Origin: Streptomyces sp. R33
GTDB taxonomy: Bacteria; Actinomycetota; Actinomycetes; Streptomycetales; Streptomycetaceae
NCBI RefSeq assembly: GCF_041200175.1
Contig: NZ_CP165727.1
Location: 186,001 to 250,000 of the forward strand
Length of the DNA: 64,000 bases
Direction of reading: 5' to 3'
Shown here: piece after piece, positions 63,633-64,000 of the stretch
How the letters are laid out: each line of letters starts with the position of its first letter
How positions within the stretch are numbered: position 1 is the stretch's first letter
Translations under genes and position numbers: made by a program
The notes under the pieces: generated by a model
Told to the model about the DNA's origin: nothing
Seen by the model: the letters and a program-made list of their open reading frames with translations, nothing else
Database searches by the model: none

Positions 63633-64000
63633 AAGTTGTCCAGCAACTACTGATGACATCCAGCATGTCCTGGAGCCAACCTGTCCCAGATCTCCCGCGA
63701 CCTCACACCGTCACCGCTCGAAGGCATTGCGCGCCACCCCCGGGGGCGAAGCCCTCTCCGTCATCGCGAACGATGACTTTCTCCACCCCGCCCATGGCCG
63801 AGCGCTCAATGCTCACATCGACCTGAAGGCAACTACCAGGACCTGATCACCCGCTGCTTTCAGCGCCGCGCGACGCCTGTTGACCCTGGTCGTTGGCGTA
63901 CGCCTCCCACTGGGCTGCCGTCCGCTCCGAGGCCCCAGCTGGCGGGGAGCAGCGTTGGCAATGTGCGGTATTCCCGGGTACTTGAGCCTGAGAGCCCCGG
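63633..64000. other. Window end, no supported gene
   Basis: About 370 bp with only short frames. Nothing recognised; a gene may begin beyond the edge. Confidence 0.4.

Noticed and set aside
1..64000. Chromosome telomere, plasmid origin or tRNA-linked integration site
   Set aside because: No packed terminal palindromes, tap/tpg or rep genes, tRNA genes or tyrosine integrase were seen; the accessory character is explained by insertion sequences.

Overview
The window is high-GC DNA with strong G/C bias at third codon positions, frequent GTG/TTG starts, and protein families typical of Streptomyces: DUF1206, MerR-like HTH, SpoIIE/PP2C phosphatase, RsbW-like ATPase, Ser/Thr kinase fused to WD40 repeats, and WXG100/ESX-type proteins. 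I read it as an accessory, insertion-sequence-rich part of a Streptomyces (or close relative) chromosome arm or large plasmid. No rRNA, tRNA, replication origin or CRISPR array was seen.

Layout. 0-4.3 kb: a partial exo/endonuclease-phosphatase, relics of a transposase and a SnoaL-like gene, and a large helical-repeat-like protein. 4.5-9.3 kb: an IS5-family element with a GTGA-coupled accessory ORF, relics of IS256 and a second IS5, an NmrA-type oxidoreductase plus MarR-like regulator, and a second IS5 copy broken by an IS630. 9.4-13.6 kb: small orphan genes, an IS1380 relic, a GNAT acetyltransferase, a MerR-like regulator with a perfect leader hairpin and a repeat-rich non-coding stretch, and a frameshifted RsbW-like gene. 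13.6-16.2 kb: an IS630 (in the stop codon of that gene) and an IS256 with a perfect 8-bp target duplication. 16.4-24.6 kb: fatty acid desaturase, decayed PP2C phosphatase, DUF1206 membrane protein, a monooxygenase-fold protein, a broken Ku gene with a 14-copy 11-bp repeat, and several small orphans. 24.8-34.4 kb: another IS630, a 2117-residue RHS/YD-repeat secreted protein with a small gene downstream, and a DUF1906 protein. 34.4-44.8 kb: an IS cluster with an IS110 split by an IS5, an IS1182, and an IS5-type element split by a 3.0-kb element that has its own inverted repeats and carries a transposase, a secreted protein and a TTA-containing ArsR-like regulator. 44.9-49.7 kb: a WXG100/ESX-type operon that ends in a large putative toxin and a small putative immunity gene, then relics including an orphan RHS tip. 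50-57.9 kb: hypothetical genes, an ATP-grasp protein, secreted proteins, and a kinase-WD40 receptor. 58-64 kb: an IS630 with a passenger gene inside its inverted repeats, a TetR/flavin monooxygenase divergon with two palindromic operators, an amidase, and a transposase relic.

Two themes link the region. The first is interbacterial-competition style loci: the RHS protein, the ESX toxin operon, the RHS tip fragment, and many small orphan acidic or SUKH-like genes that look like immunity genes. The second is repeated nesting of insertion sequences, several with exact target-site duplications readable in the sequence, which has broken a number of resident genes (Ku, PP2C, RsbW-like, SnoaL-like, CsbD).
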